12,975 nt of DNA from contig DATLWR010000109.1 of assembly GCA_035576205.1 (NCBI GenBank), positions 1 through 12,975 of the forward strand. Reading direction: 5' to 3'. The stretch is from DATLWR01 sp035576205. Its GTDB lineage: Bacteria > Pseudomonadota > Zetaproteobacteria > Mariprofundales > Mariprofundaceae. The translations under genes and the position numbers were made by a program. The notes under the pieces were generated by a model, which saw only the letters and a list, made by a program, of their open reading frames with translations, was not told the origin of the DNA and searched no databases. Positions 5,785 to 11,944 of the stretch are shown piece after piece. The first letter of the stretch is position 1, and the number at the start of each line of letters is the position of its first letter.

Positions 5785-8700
5785 ATGGAGCGACTGGAGA
5801 AACGATTGACCGAAAACGTCCAGGCCGGAAATGGCCGCGCCGAGAACATCCGGGAAATCCCCTACAACTATACGTCGTATTCCGATCGCGAGATCGTCAT
5901 ACGTTTTCTGGGCGAGTCGGCGTGGGATGACCTGAATGTGCTGCGCACCCAGCGCCGTACCGGCCGCTCGGCGCGCATGCTGTTCGAAATCCTCGGTGAT
6001 GTCTGGGTCATCGAACGCAACGTCTTCCTGAAACACGATCTGCTGAAGGACAAGAAGCGTCGCCAGCAGATGCGCAAGCGACATGCCGAGCGTCTGGCGC
6101 GCATCATGGACGGAGCGGCCGACAATCCGCGCGCCCAGAAGGTGGCTGCCTGCACCGAGCATATGCTGGAAGGCTTCTACGCCTGGTTCGACGAGGAGCC
6201 GAAGCGGCGCAATCGCGTTCGTCGTGCCTTCGCCAGGCATACCCACCCCAACAACATCCATTTCGACGCCTTTTCGCTGACCCACCACGCCACCGACGCG
6301 ACCGACTGGCGCCACCATCACCCGTTCTGCGTGCTGACCCCCGATACCGCCGCCGAGATTCCGGGGCTGGTGCGCGCCGCCGCCGAACTCGAACTGGTGG
6401 TGATCCCGCGTGGTGGCGGCACCGGCCTGTGCGGCGGTTCCGTGCCGCTCTCCGACAACAGCGTCATGATCAACGTCGAGAAGTTCGACGCCATCGGCCC
6501 GGTCGTCATGCGCGACGTGGGTCCGAAGGGCGAGGTGGCGACCATTACGGCGGGTGCGGGTGCCGTGACCGGCAAGGTGATGGAAGCATCGCAGCCGCAT
6601 GTCTTCGCCACCGACCCGACCAGTTTGTGGGCCTGCACCATCGGCGGCAACGTCGCCTCCAATGCCGGCGGCAAGCATGCCGTGCTGTGGGGCACCTGTG
6701 TCGACAACCTGCTCTCCTGGAAGATGGTGACGCCCGACGGCAACTGGCTGGAGGTGGAGCGGCTCGACCACAACATGGGCAAGATCCACGACGAGGATCA
6801 GGTGCGCTTCCGTATCAGCCGCACCTCGTCGGCCAGCGGAGAACCACTCTCCGAACCTGAGATATTGGAGCTTTCCGGCAGCATCTTCCGCAAGGAGGGG
6901 CTCGGCAAGGACGTCACCCGCAAGGCGCTTGGCGGCCTGCCGGGCGTGCAGAAGGAGGGTACCGACGGTTTCATCACCGAGGCGACCTTCGTGCTGCACC
7001 GGCCGTTCGCATTCACCCGTACCGTCTGCTGCGAGTTCTTCGGCCAGCAGCTGGTCGAGGCGACCGAGGCGATGGTCGGCATCAAGCGCCATGTCGATGC
7101 GATGGAGGGCGTTTTCTTCGAGGGGCTGGAGCACTTCGACGAGAAGTACGTCAAGGCGATCAACTACGTCAGCAAGTCGACCCGCCGCGAACGGCCGCGC
7201 GTCGTGCTGCTGATCGATCTCTCCGGCGACGACGACAAGGCGGTGGCGCAGGCCGCCTCCGACATCTGCAGGATTGCCTCTCGCGGCAACGGCGAGGGCT
7301 TCGTCGCCATCACGCCGACCGACCGCAAACGTTTCTGGGGCGACCGCGGCCGCATGGCGGCGATCGCCAAGCATACCCGCGCTTTCAAGCTCAACGAGGA
7401 CGTGGTGATTCCGCTCGATCGTCTCTCCGAATACAACGACGAGGTCGAGCACCTCAACATCGAGAATTCGATCGCCAACAAGCTCAAGGCTCTGGACGCC
7501 ATCCAGAAGTATCTGGAAGGGGCGCTGGCGCGTCTCGCCGGCAACCGGCTCGACCAGAGCGATCTGGGGCTCGAGGACGATCCGTATCTCGCCGACAAGC
7601 TGAACGACTGCCTGAAGATTCTCGAGACGGCGCGCGGCAACTGGAAGCGGCTGCTGAAGGGGCTCGATGTGCCGGCCGGCGACGTGGTCGCCGAGCTGCC
7701 CGGCCTCCTGGGGGAGAGCCAGTACAAGAAGAGCGAGCCGCTGTTCCGCGTCATCCAGCGCGGTGCCTTGCGCATCTCCTACCGCAAGGAGGTGGAGGGG
7801 CCGATCGTCGACCGGCTGCGCGGCCACACGCCGCTGATCGAGGGTGTCAGGAAGGCGCACACGAAGGTGCTCTCCAGTCGTATCGTTATCGCCACCCACA
7901 TGCACGCCGGCGACGGCAATGTGCATACCAACATCCCGGTCAACTCCAACGACTACGAGATGATGAAGCAGGCCCACCACATGGTGGAGAGGGTGATGGC
8001 CAAGGCGGTGGAGCTGGGCGGCGTCATCTCCGGCGAGCACGGCATCGGCATCACCAAGCTGCCGTACCTCGACAAGGCGATCCTCGCCGAGACGGCCGAC
8101 TACCTGAACCAGGCCGACCCACAGCACCTGTTCAACCGCGGCAAACTGATGCCGGGCACCGATCTGGGGCTTAGCTACACGCCGAGCTTCAACCTGCTCG
8201 AGATGGAGTCGATGATCCTCGAGGCGGCGGATCTCACCGAGCTTTCCGAGGCGATCTCGCCGTGCCTGCGTTGCGGCAAGTGCAAGCCGGTCTGCAATAC
8301 CCATTTCCCGCGCAGCAACATGCTCTATTCGCCGCGCAACAAGATCCAGGCGTCGGGTGCCATCATCGAGGCCTTCCTCTACGCCTCGCAGACCGGCGAC
8401 GGTATCTCCTTCGAGCAGTTCGCCGGCCTGCAGGATGTCACCGACCACTGCACGATCTGCCACAAGTGCGAGGCGCCGTGCCCGGTGAATATCGATTTCG
8501 GCGATGTCACCGAGCGGATGCGGGCATTGCTGAAGGCGAAAGGGCAGGCGCGCACGAACCTCGGCAGCAAGCTGTCGCTCGCCTTCCTCGTCATGCAGAA
8601 CCCGAATGCCGTGCACATCGCGCGCGAAGTGCTGCTGCGCTGGGGCTATGCCGGCCACCGCATGCTGAACCGGCTGGCCAAACTTTTCGGCCTCGTCAAA

Positions 8701-9648
8701 CACGAGCCGGCGGCAAAGCGCAATCTCGACGGCATCCCGGCGCAGATCATCAATTTCGTCGAGCGGCCGCTGCCGAGTCTTCCGCTGGGTACGGCGCGCC
8801 AGAAGCTGGGCATCGAGACCAGTGACAAGAACGCCATCCCGGTACTGCGCAACCCGGAGAAATCCAACGGCCGCGCCGTGTTCTATTTCCCCGGCTGCGG
8901 TTCCGAGCGTCTCTTCTCGCAGGTGGGACTCGCCACCCAGGCGATGCTGTTCGAGCTGGGCGTGAACGTGGTACTGCCGCCTTCCTACCTCTGCTGCGGC
9001 TATCCCTCTACGGCCAGCGGTGATGCGAAGCGCGGCGACGAGATCACCTATGAGAACCGGGTGCTGTTCCACCGCATCCGCAATGCGCTCTCCTACCTGG
9101 ATTTCGAAGCGGTCGTCGTCTCCTGCGGCACCTGCTACGACCAGCTGAGCCTCTACGAGCTGCAGCAGGTGTTCCCGGATGCGCCGCTGATCGATATCCA
9201 CGAATACCTGATGAGCCAGGGTGTGAAGGCCGATGGAGTGGAAGGCGTGCAGTATCTCTACCACGATCCCTGCCACACACCCCTGAAGCGTCACGGCTCG
9301 CGCGCCGCGATCCAGTCGCTGTTGAGCTCCGATGCGGTGAAATCCGAGCAGTGCTGCGGCGAGGCCGGCACCATGGCCGTCGCCACCCCGGCGATCGCCG
9401 GCAAGATCCGTGCCCGCAAGGAAGAGGAGATGGCGAAAGCCAAGGCGAAGCTGGAAGGCGAGGAGCCCGTGAAGGTGCTCACCTCCTGCCCGTCCTGCCT
9501 GCAGGGATTGTCGCGCATCGAGGGCGAAACAGGCGTTACGGCCGACTACATCGTCGTCGAACTGGCCCGCCACCTGCACGGCGACGACTGGCAGGAGAAG
9601 TTCGTGCAGCAGGTGAAGCAGGGTGGCATCGAGCGGGTGTTGATGTAA
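5785..9648 (+). CDS. DUF3683 - FAD dehydrogenase (GlcD-like) - Fe-S/CCG (GlcF-like) fusion oxidoreductase
   Basis: 1287 residues. The order is: DUF3683-type N-terminus (IREIPYNYTSYSDREIVIRF, about 22-41, to about 110). Then a PCMH FAD-binding domain with PRGGGTGLCGGSVP (208-221) and DPTSLWACTIGGNVASNAGG (277-296). Then an FAD-oxidase C-terminal domain with HMHAGDGNVHTN (705-716) and GGVISGEHGIGITK (745-758), interrupted by a helical insert at about 550-650. Then two [4Fe-4S] motifs, Cys827/830/833/837 and Cys889/892/895/899. Then CCG domains (PGCGSERLF 1036-1044, LCCGYPS, SCGTCYDQ; DPCHTPLKRHG 1161-1171, QCCGEAGTMA, TSCPSCLQG). The architecture fits membrane-associated flavin dehydrogenases of 2-hydroxyacids (glycolate, D-lactate, D-2-hydroxyglutarate; YdiJ-like) that pass electrons through Fe-S clusters to quinone. 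The substrate cannot be read from sequence. ATG 5785 lacks a Shine-Dalgarno; TTG at 5806 follows TGGAGA and may be the true start. Confidence 0.93.
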   Translation: MERLEKRLTENVQAGNGRAENIREIPYNYTSYSDREIVIRFLGESAWDDLNVLRTQRRTGRSARMLFEILGDVWVIERNVFLKHDLLKDKKRRQQMRKRHAERLARIMDGAADNPRAQKVAACTEHMLEGFYAWFDEEPKRRNRVRRAFARHTHPNNIHFDAFSLTHHATDATDWRHHHPFCVLTPDTAAEIPGLVRAAAELELVVIPRGGGTGLCGGSVPLSDNSVMINVEKFDAIGPVVMRDVGPKGEVATITAGAGAVTGKVMEASQPHVFATDPTSLWACTIGGNVASNAGGKHAVLWGTCVDNLLSWKMVTPDGNWLEVERLDHNMGKIHDEDQVRFRISRTSSASGEPLSEPEILELSGSIFRKEGLGKDVTRKALGGLPGVQKEGTDGFITEATFVLHRPFAFTRTVCCEFFGQQLVEATEAMVGIKRHVDAMEGVFFEGLEHFDEKYVKAINYVSKSTRRERPRVVLLIDLSGDDDKAVAQAASDICRIASRGNGEGFVAITPTDRKRFWGDRGRMAAIAKHTRAFKLNEDVVIPLDRLSEYNDEVEHLNIENSIANKLKALDAIQKYLEGALARLAGNRLDQSDLGLEDDPYLADKLNDCLKILETARGNWKRLLKGLDVPAGDVVAELPGLLGESQYKKSEPLFRVIQRGALRISYRKEVEGPIVDRLRGHTPLIEGVRKAHTKVLSSRIVIATHMHAGDGNVHTNIPVNSNDYEMMKQAHHMVERVMAKAVELGGVISGEHGIGITKLPYLDKAILAETADYLNQADPQHLFNRGKLMPGTDLGLSYTPSFNLLEMESMILEAADLTELSEAISPCLRCGKCKPVCNTHFPRSNMLYSPRNKIQASGAIIEAFLYASQTGDGISFEQFAGLQDVTDHCTICHKCEAPCPVNIDFGDVTERMRALLKAKGQARTNLGSKLSLAFLVMQNPNAVHIAREVLLRWGYAGHRMLNRLAKLFGLVKHEPAAKRNLDGIPAQIINFVERPLPSLPLGTARQKLGIETSDKNAIPVLRNPEKSNGRAVFYFPGCGSERLFSQVGLATQAMLFELGVNVVLPPSYLCCGYPSTASGDAKRGDEITYENRVLFHRIRNALSYLDFEAVVVSCGTCYDQLSLYELQQVFPDAPLIDIHEYLMSQGVKADGVEGVQYLYHDPCHTPLKRHGSRAAIQSLLSSDAVKSEQCCGEAGTMAVATPAIAGKIRARKEEEMAKAKAKLEGEEPVKVLTSCPSCLQGLSRIEGETGVTADYIVVELARHLHGDDWQEKFVQQVKQGGIERVLM
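5795..5808 (+). promoter_or_regulatory. Shine-Dalgarno TGGAGA plus in-frame TTG: alternative start of the FAD/Fe-S gene
   Basis: TGGAGA at 5795-5800 precedes an in-frame TTG at 5806-5808 by 5 nt, ideal spacing. Starting there gives LTENVQ... and removes seven residues. The ATG at 5785 has no such site. With a transcription start near 5780 the leader to this TTG would be about 25 nt. Confidence 0.4.
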
Positions 9649-9670
9649 TACCGCCGCATCGGCGGGTATT
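9647..9670 (+). terminator. Hairpin at the stop of the FAD/Fe-S gene, weak terminator or mRNA 3' end
   Basis: AATACC-GCCG pairs with CGGC-(G)-GGTATT across a 3-nt loop: ten base pairs with a single bulged G, overlapping the TAA stop. No long T-run follows (only TATTGTCAGTT), so a strong intrinsic terminator is not shown. It may attenuate read-through into the transglycosylase gene or protect the mRNA end. Confidence 0.4.
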
Positions 9671-9675
9671 GTCAG

Positions 9676-9704
9676 TTAAAGAAATTCTAAGAGGCTGTTA
9701 CGAT
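9676..9704 (+). promoter_or_regulatory. Candidate promoter for the transglycosylase-SMR pair (TACGAT -10)
   Basis: TACGAT at 9699-9704 (4/6 consensus) places +1 on 9711, exactly the A of the ATG of the downstream gene. A weak TTAAAG sits 17 nt upstream (9676-9681). TTGTCA at 9669-9674 is a better -35 hexamer but is 24 nt away. The gene has no Shine-Dalgarno in the usual window; AAGAGG at 9689-9694 is 16 nt from the ATG. This would be another leaderless arrangement. Confidence 0.25.
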
Positions 9705-9710
9705 CGCCGC

Positions 9711-10325
9711 ATGTTCCGTTCCGCGACATTGTGGCTTGTCTTGCCAGCCCTGCTGTTATTGTCCTCCTGCGCCACCACGCCGCCACGCCATCTCGAGGAT
9801 GGTTGCGCCATCTTCAAGGAGAAGGACGGCTGGTACGAGGATGCCAACGACTCCTTCAAGAAGTGGGGCGTGCCGGTGCATGTACAGCTCGCCATTATCT
9901 ACCAGGAGTCCCGTTTCCGCAGCCAGGCCAAGGCTCCCCGCGATACGCTGCTCGGCTTCATTCCCTGGGGCCGCAAATCCTCGGCCTACGGCTATGCGCA
10001 GGTGAAGGACGAAACCTGGGACTGGTACATCAAGCACAGCGGCAACTGGGGTGCGGATCGCGATGATTTCGAGGACGTCACCGATTTCATCGGCTGGTAC
10101 GGCAACCTCTGCCACGAGAAGCTCGGCATCTCCAAATGGGATGCCTACAGCCTGTATCTCGCCTATCACGAAGGGCTGGGCGGCTATACGCAGCGCACGT
10201 ATCGTTCCAAGCCGTGGCTGGTCGAGGTGGCGCGCAAGGTGAAACGACAGGCGGAGATGTACGGCAGGCAGCTCGCCGCCTGCAAGGACGAGCTGGACAG
10301 CGGCTGGCACCTGTGGCCGTTCTGA
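9711..10325 (+). CDS. Lipoprotein lytic transglycosylase-like protein (SLT domain)
   Basis: 204 residues. The signal peptide MFRSATLWLVLPALLLLSSC has a lipobox LSSC with Cys20, so it is probably an envelope lipoprotein. The SLT-type lysozyme fold is visible: catalytic Glu66 in LAIIYQESRFRSQA, then SSAYGYAQVKDETWDWY (the G-x-x-Q-V segment), the insert DFEDVTDFIGWYGNLC, and YSLYLAYHEGLGGYTQRTYR near the end of the domain. Lytic transglycosylases cleave peptidoglycan between MurNAc and GlcNAc to give anhydro-muropeptides. The start at 9711 is chosen because it yields a clean signal peptide; the frame is open far upstream but only as antisense-like overlap with the FAD/Fe-S gene. The SMR gene begins 13 nt after its stop, so the two are probably cotranscribed. 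Confidence 0.88.
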   Translation: MFRSATLWLVLPALLLLSSCATTPPRHLEDGCAIFKEKDGWYEDANDSFKKWGVPVHVQLAIIYQESRFRSQAKAPRDTLLGFIPWGRKSSAYGYAQVKDETWDWYIKHSGNWGADRDDFEDVTDFIGWYGNLCHEKLGISKWDAYSLYLAYHEGLGGYTQRTYRSKPWLVEVARKVKRQAEMYGRQLAACKDELDSGWHLWPF

Positions 10326-10328
10326 CAC

Positions 10329-10333
10329 GGAGG
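10329..10333 (+). promoter_or_regulatory. Ribosome binding site of the SMR gene
   Basis: GGAGG sits 5 nt before the ATG at 10339 and within the 13-nt gap after the transglycosylase stop. It fixes the SMR start and supports a two-gene transcript. Confidence 0.7.
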
Positions 10334-10338
10334 ATACG

Positions 10339-10671
10339 ATGACAGCAGCCTGGTTGTGGCTGGCACTGGGGATCGTGCTGGAGGTCTCCGGCACCATGTG
10401 CATGAAGCTCTCCGAGAGCTTCACGAAGCTGTTGCCCTCGATCCTGATCTTTGTGTTCTACGGCTGCTCGATGGCGGCTGTCACCATGGCCTTGAAGCGC
10501 ATCGATATCGGTATTGCCTATGCGGTGTGGGCGGGGGTGGGCACGGCACTCGTCGCCGCGATCGGCATCCTATTCTTTAGGGAACCAGCCACCGTGCTGA
10601 AACTCATCGCCATCCTGCTGATCATCAGCGGCATCATCATGCTGCACCTGTCGCAGGGGCGCGCCGCCTAA
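10339..10671 (+). CDS. Small multidrug resistance (SMR) efflux protein, EmrE/Qac type
   Basis: 110 residues with four transmembrane helices, the standard SMR length. The essential proton/substrate-binding glutamate is Glu15 (LGIVLEVSGTMCMKLSESF). The substrate-pocket aromatics of EmrE are present at one residue offset: Tyr41, Tyr61 and Trp64 (IAYAVWAGVGTALV). The MKLSESFTKLLPS segment resembles the EmrE/Qac branch rather than the SugE/Gdx guanidinium exporters. It would export cationic, lipophilic compounds or endogenous quaternary amines in exchange for protons as an antiparallel dimer in the inner membrane. It is probably cotranscribed with the upstream transglycosylase gene. Specificity is inferred. 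Confidence 0.93.
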   Translation: MTAAWLWLALGIVLEVSGTMCMKLSESFTKLLPSILIFVFYGCSMAAVTMALKRIDIGIAYAVWAGVGTALVAAIGILFFREPATVLKLIAILLIISGIIMLHLSQGRAA

Positions 10672-10706
10672 TTCGCAAGCTGTTTAGAAAAAGACTCTGC
10701 CCGGCC

Positions 10707-10754
10707 CATCAACTTTATGGCGAGGATTGGCAGGAGAAGTTCAGCAAGCAGGTG
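10707..10754 (+). pseudogene. Degenerate copy of the 3' end of the FAD/Fe-S oxidoreductase gene
   Basis: Read in the frame starting at 10707 this gives HQLYGEDWQEKFSKQV, closely matching RHLHGDDWQEKFVQQV near the C-terminus of the 1287-residue protein (coded at about 9568-9615). At DNA level 15 bases are identical (TGGCAGGAGAAGTTC, at 10728-10742 and 9589-9603), with scattered synonymous differences around them and a shared AGCAGGTG. The similarity stops on both sides: the last residues GGIERVLM are absent, and upstream there is no recognisable coding sequence. The changes follow codon third positions, so this looks like the relic of a paralogue rather than a fresh repeat. It is short, so some doubt remains. 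Confidence 0.55.
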
Positions 10755-10760
10755 CTGATA

Positions 10761-10777
10761 TCATCAGCGCCTGATGA
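10761..10777. terminator. Perfect 7-bp hairpin between convergent SMR and TerB-like genes
   Basis: TCATCAG-CGC-CTGATGA is a perfect inverted repeat with a 3-nt loop, 90 bp after the SMR stop and 27 bp beyond the TerB-like gene's stop. It lacks a T-run on either strand, so intrinsic termination is uncertain. Its position between converging genes suggests a bidirectional 3' end element. Confidence 0.35.
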
Positions 10778-10803
10778 GTTGCTGCCGCAAGGCACAGTGT
10801 TCC

Positions 10804-11148
10804 TTACGCCAAATTCCAGGCTTGCTTGCACCTCTTCAGTAAATCACTTTCCTCAAAACTTACTGTTCCATCACTACGAGCCGTGCGAAGCATCTCGGCA
10901 AGCGTGCTCTCACGAAGACCTTCAGGCGCATTGCCAATGGAAACGATGTCTTGAGCAACCCAGTCAATGATGGCTTCCTCATCTTCCAGTGTGCGAAGCT
11001 TTTGAACAACATCATCGACCAAGTCTTCCGAAATGCCCTCGCTGATTCCAATTCGGCGGATTTCAGTCAATTCATCTTCCGTGATCACCCTATCGACGGC
11101 GGCAACGGCCGCAGTGACTTTGAATATGCTTAATTGAATCGGTGACAC
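10804..11148 (-). CDS. TerB-like small acidic protein
   Basis: 114 residues, all helical in appearance, with no signal peptide. The two halves carry the acidic motifs typical of TerB-like domains: AAVAAVDRVITEDELTEIR (13-31) and RTARSDGTVSFEESDLL (88-104). These resemble the D-x-x-x-T/S-x-x-E pairs that bind metal in TerB. Real TerB proteins belong to tellurite/chemical stress clusters, but no ter genes are visible here, so I make no tellurite claim. The start is a GTG at 11148, supported by a perfect Shine-Dalgarno GGAGG (11159-11155) at 6 nt. GC is about half by eye, lower than its neighbours, and it stands alone in a scarred region, which suggests lateral acquisition. No promoter is clear in the AT-rich DNA upstream. 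Confidence 0.72.
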   Translation of the reverse strand: MSPIQLSIFKVTAAVAAVDRVITEDELTEIRRIGISEGISEDLVDDVVQKLRTLEDEEAIIDWVAQDIVSIGNAPEGLRESTLAEMLRTARSDGTVSFEESDLLKRCKQAWNLA

Positions 11149-11154
11149 CCTTCA

Positions 11155-11159
11155 CCTCC
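11155..11159 (-). promoter_or_regulatory. Ribosome binding site that sets a GTG start for the TerB-like gene
   Basis: On the minus strand GGAGG (11159-11155, within TGGAGGTGAAGG) precedes a GTG at 11148 by 6 nt. No in-frame ATG is available nearby, so this site decides the start. Confidence 0.7.
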
Positions 11160-11236
11160 AGAATAATTCTTCCGCTTATCCATTCTCCGGGCTTTTGCCA
11201 AAAAATGGTCCAGCCATGACTATAGATTTTTAGTTG

Positions 11237-11278
11237 CGTCGGCGAACGGTGCAAAATCGTCGGCGAACGGTGCAAATT
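11237..11278. repeat. Two tandem 21-bp direct repeats
   Basis: Units 11237-11257 and 11258-11278 differ at one position near the end. The shared core is CGTCGGCGAACGGTGCAAA. Both lie in non-coding DNA between the TerB-like gene and the XRE regulator and coincide with the presumed IS end. A 66-codon open frame across them (start near 11290, minus) translates the units as HRSPT repeats and is not thought to be a gene. Confidence 0.9.
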
Positions 11279-11289
11279 TTGTTCAGACA
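11237..11289 (-). mobile_element. Possible remnant end of an IS21-like insertion sequence
   Basis: Read on the minus strand from 11289, the sequence begins TGTCTGAACA and is followed by two tandem copies of a unit containing TTTGCACCGTTCGCCGA. Terminal TG/CA dinucleotides and tandem repeats just inside the ends are features of IS21-family elements, where the transposase binds. No istA/istB gene and no matching opposite end are present in the window, so at most a solo end is left. The frame of a minus-strand gene tail stops four bases inside this presumed end, which would fit insertion into that gene. Identification is by pattern only and needs a database match. Confidence 0.35.
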
Positions 11290-11354
11290 CCGCCTTTTTC
11301 GGCGACCTTCAGGCTTTCATGGATGTTGTGGGCGAAGATGATTTCGCCACGTGT
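11283..11354 (-). pseudogene. 23-codon C-terminal tail of an unrecognised, truncated gene
   Basis: Between two in-frame stops, on the minus strand, lies a well-formed peptide frame TRGEIIFAHNIHESLK followed by VAEKGGV and a TGA at 11285-11283. It has protein-like composition and no start codon. The stop lies within the presumed IS end, and the 5' part is replaced by the promoter region of the XRE gene. I do not recognise the family. It may be the remains of a gene broken by insertion and rearrangement, or chance. Confidence 0.3.
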
Positions 11355-11361
11355 TCATTTA

Positions 11362-11377
11362 TGTTTACAAGTGAACA
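11362..11377. promoter_or_regulatory. Operator-like palindrome upstream of the XRE-cupin gene
   Basis: TGTTTACAAGTGAACA is a 16-bp palindrome with one mismatched pair (TGTTtAC-aa-GTgAACA). A further half-site TGTTCA lies at 11352-11357. The palindrome overlaps TTTACA (11364-11369), a 5/6 match to a -35 box, with AT-rich -10 candidates at 11386-11392. Its position suggests autorepression by the XRE protein encoded just downstream. Confidence 0.5.
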
Positions 11378-11401
11378 TTATTGCGAATAGTGTGCGAGGG
11401 C

Positions 11402-11944
11402 ATGAACACGCTGGCGGGCAAGATCCGTTTTTTGCGGGAGCAGCAGGGGCTTTCACAGCGCGCCCTGGCTGAGGCTTCCGGGGTCAGTGCCGCAGCTTTG
11501 TCGCAGATCGAGGCGGGGAATACCTCGCCGTCGGTGGCCACGCTGGAAAAGCTGGCCGACGGGCTCGGCATCGCCATGGCCGCCTTTTTCCTCGATTCGC
11601 GCGAATCCTCCGACATCGAAATCTTCGCCATGGACGATCGGCCGGCAGTCGCCCTCGGCGGCGGCAGCCATTTCGTGCCGCTCACTGCCCTGCACCAGCC
11701 GGTCGGCTTCGAGCCGATGCTGGTGCGCCTGATGCCCGGCGGCTCCTTCAACGAGGAGGAGTACGGCATCCGCAGCGCCCACCTGTTCGTCTGGGTGCGC
11801 CGCGCGCGGGCTATACTCGATTACGATGGCCGCAACTACGAAGTGCATGAAACGCAGTCGCTGTTTTACGATGCCCGCAAGCCGCACAACTGGCGCAACC
11901 CGTTCGAGGAAGCGACCGAACTGCTGATGGTCCGCTCGCGGTGA
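11402..11944 (+). CDS. XRE-family transcriptional regulator with C-terminal cupin domain
   Basis: 180 residues from the ATG at 11402. An HTH_3 domain occupies about 5-60: KIRFLREQQGLSQRALAEASGVS, then the recognition part AAALSQIEAGNTSPSVATLEKLADGLGI. After a linker comes a cupin-like beta-barrel (about 105-178), ending in LFYDARKPHNWRNP with His162. The first cupin motif lacks the usual His-x-His pair (NEEEYGIRSAHLFVW), so metal binding may be absent or changed and a small-molecule ligand is possible. In-frame GTG (11390) and TTG (11381) could extend it; only GAGGG touching the ATG hints at a Shine-Dalgarno. Its stop overlaps the next start as TGATG, tying it to the HyfB-like gene. Probably a local regulator of that operon and of itself. 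Confidence 0.88.
   Translation: MNTLAGKIRFLREQQGLSQRALAEASGVSAAALSQIEAGNTSPSVATLEKLADGLGIAMAAFFLDSRESSDIEIFAMDDRPAVALGGGSHFVPLTALHQPVGFEPMLVRLMPGGSFNEEEYGIRSAHLFVWVRRARAILDYDGRNYEVHETQSLFYDARKPHNWRNPFEEATELLMVRSR

Noticed and set aside
5767..9579. 1270-codon open frame on the minus strand across the FAD/Fe-S gene
   Set aside because: It is antisense to a gene with complete domain motifs. Its translation has no recognisable domains and is rich in residues expected from reverse-complemented GC-rich codons (His, Gln, Arg, Val, Ala). The cause is third-position G/C bias, which removes stops on the opposite strand.
9351..10325. 324-residue form of the transglycosylase starting inside the FAD/Fe-S gene
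   Set aside because: The first 120 residues are an off-frame reading of the FAD/Fe-S 3' end. A proper lipoprotein signal peptide begins at 9711.
10752..10970. 72-codon plus-strand frame after the SMR gene as a real small protein
   Set aside because: It runs antisense into the TerB-like gene, which has a much better start signal and motifs; it has no ribosome binding site.
11237..11278. Tandem repeats as a CRISPR array or iteron origin
   Set aside because: There are only two units with no spacer, no cas or rep gene, and no flanking array.
11090..11290. 66-codon minus-strand frame containing HRSPT repeats
   Set aside because: It is a translation of the two tandem 21-bp repeats and overlaps the TerB-like gene start in another frame; it has no good ribosome binding site.
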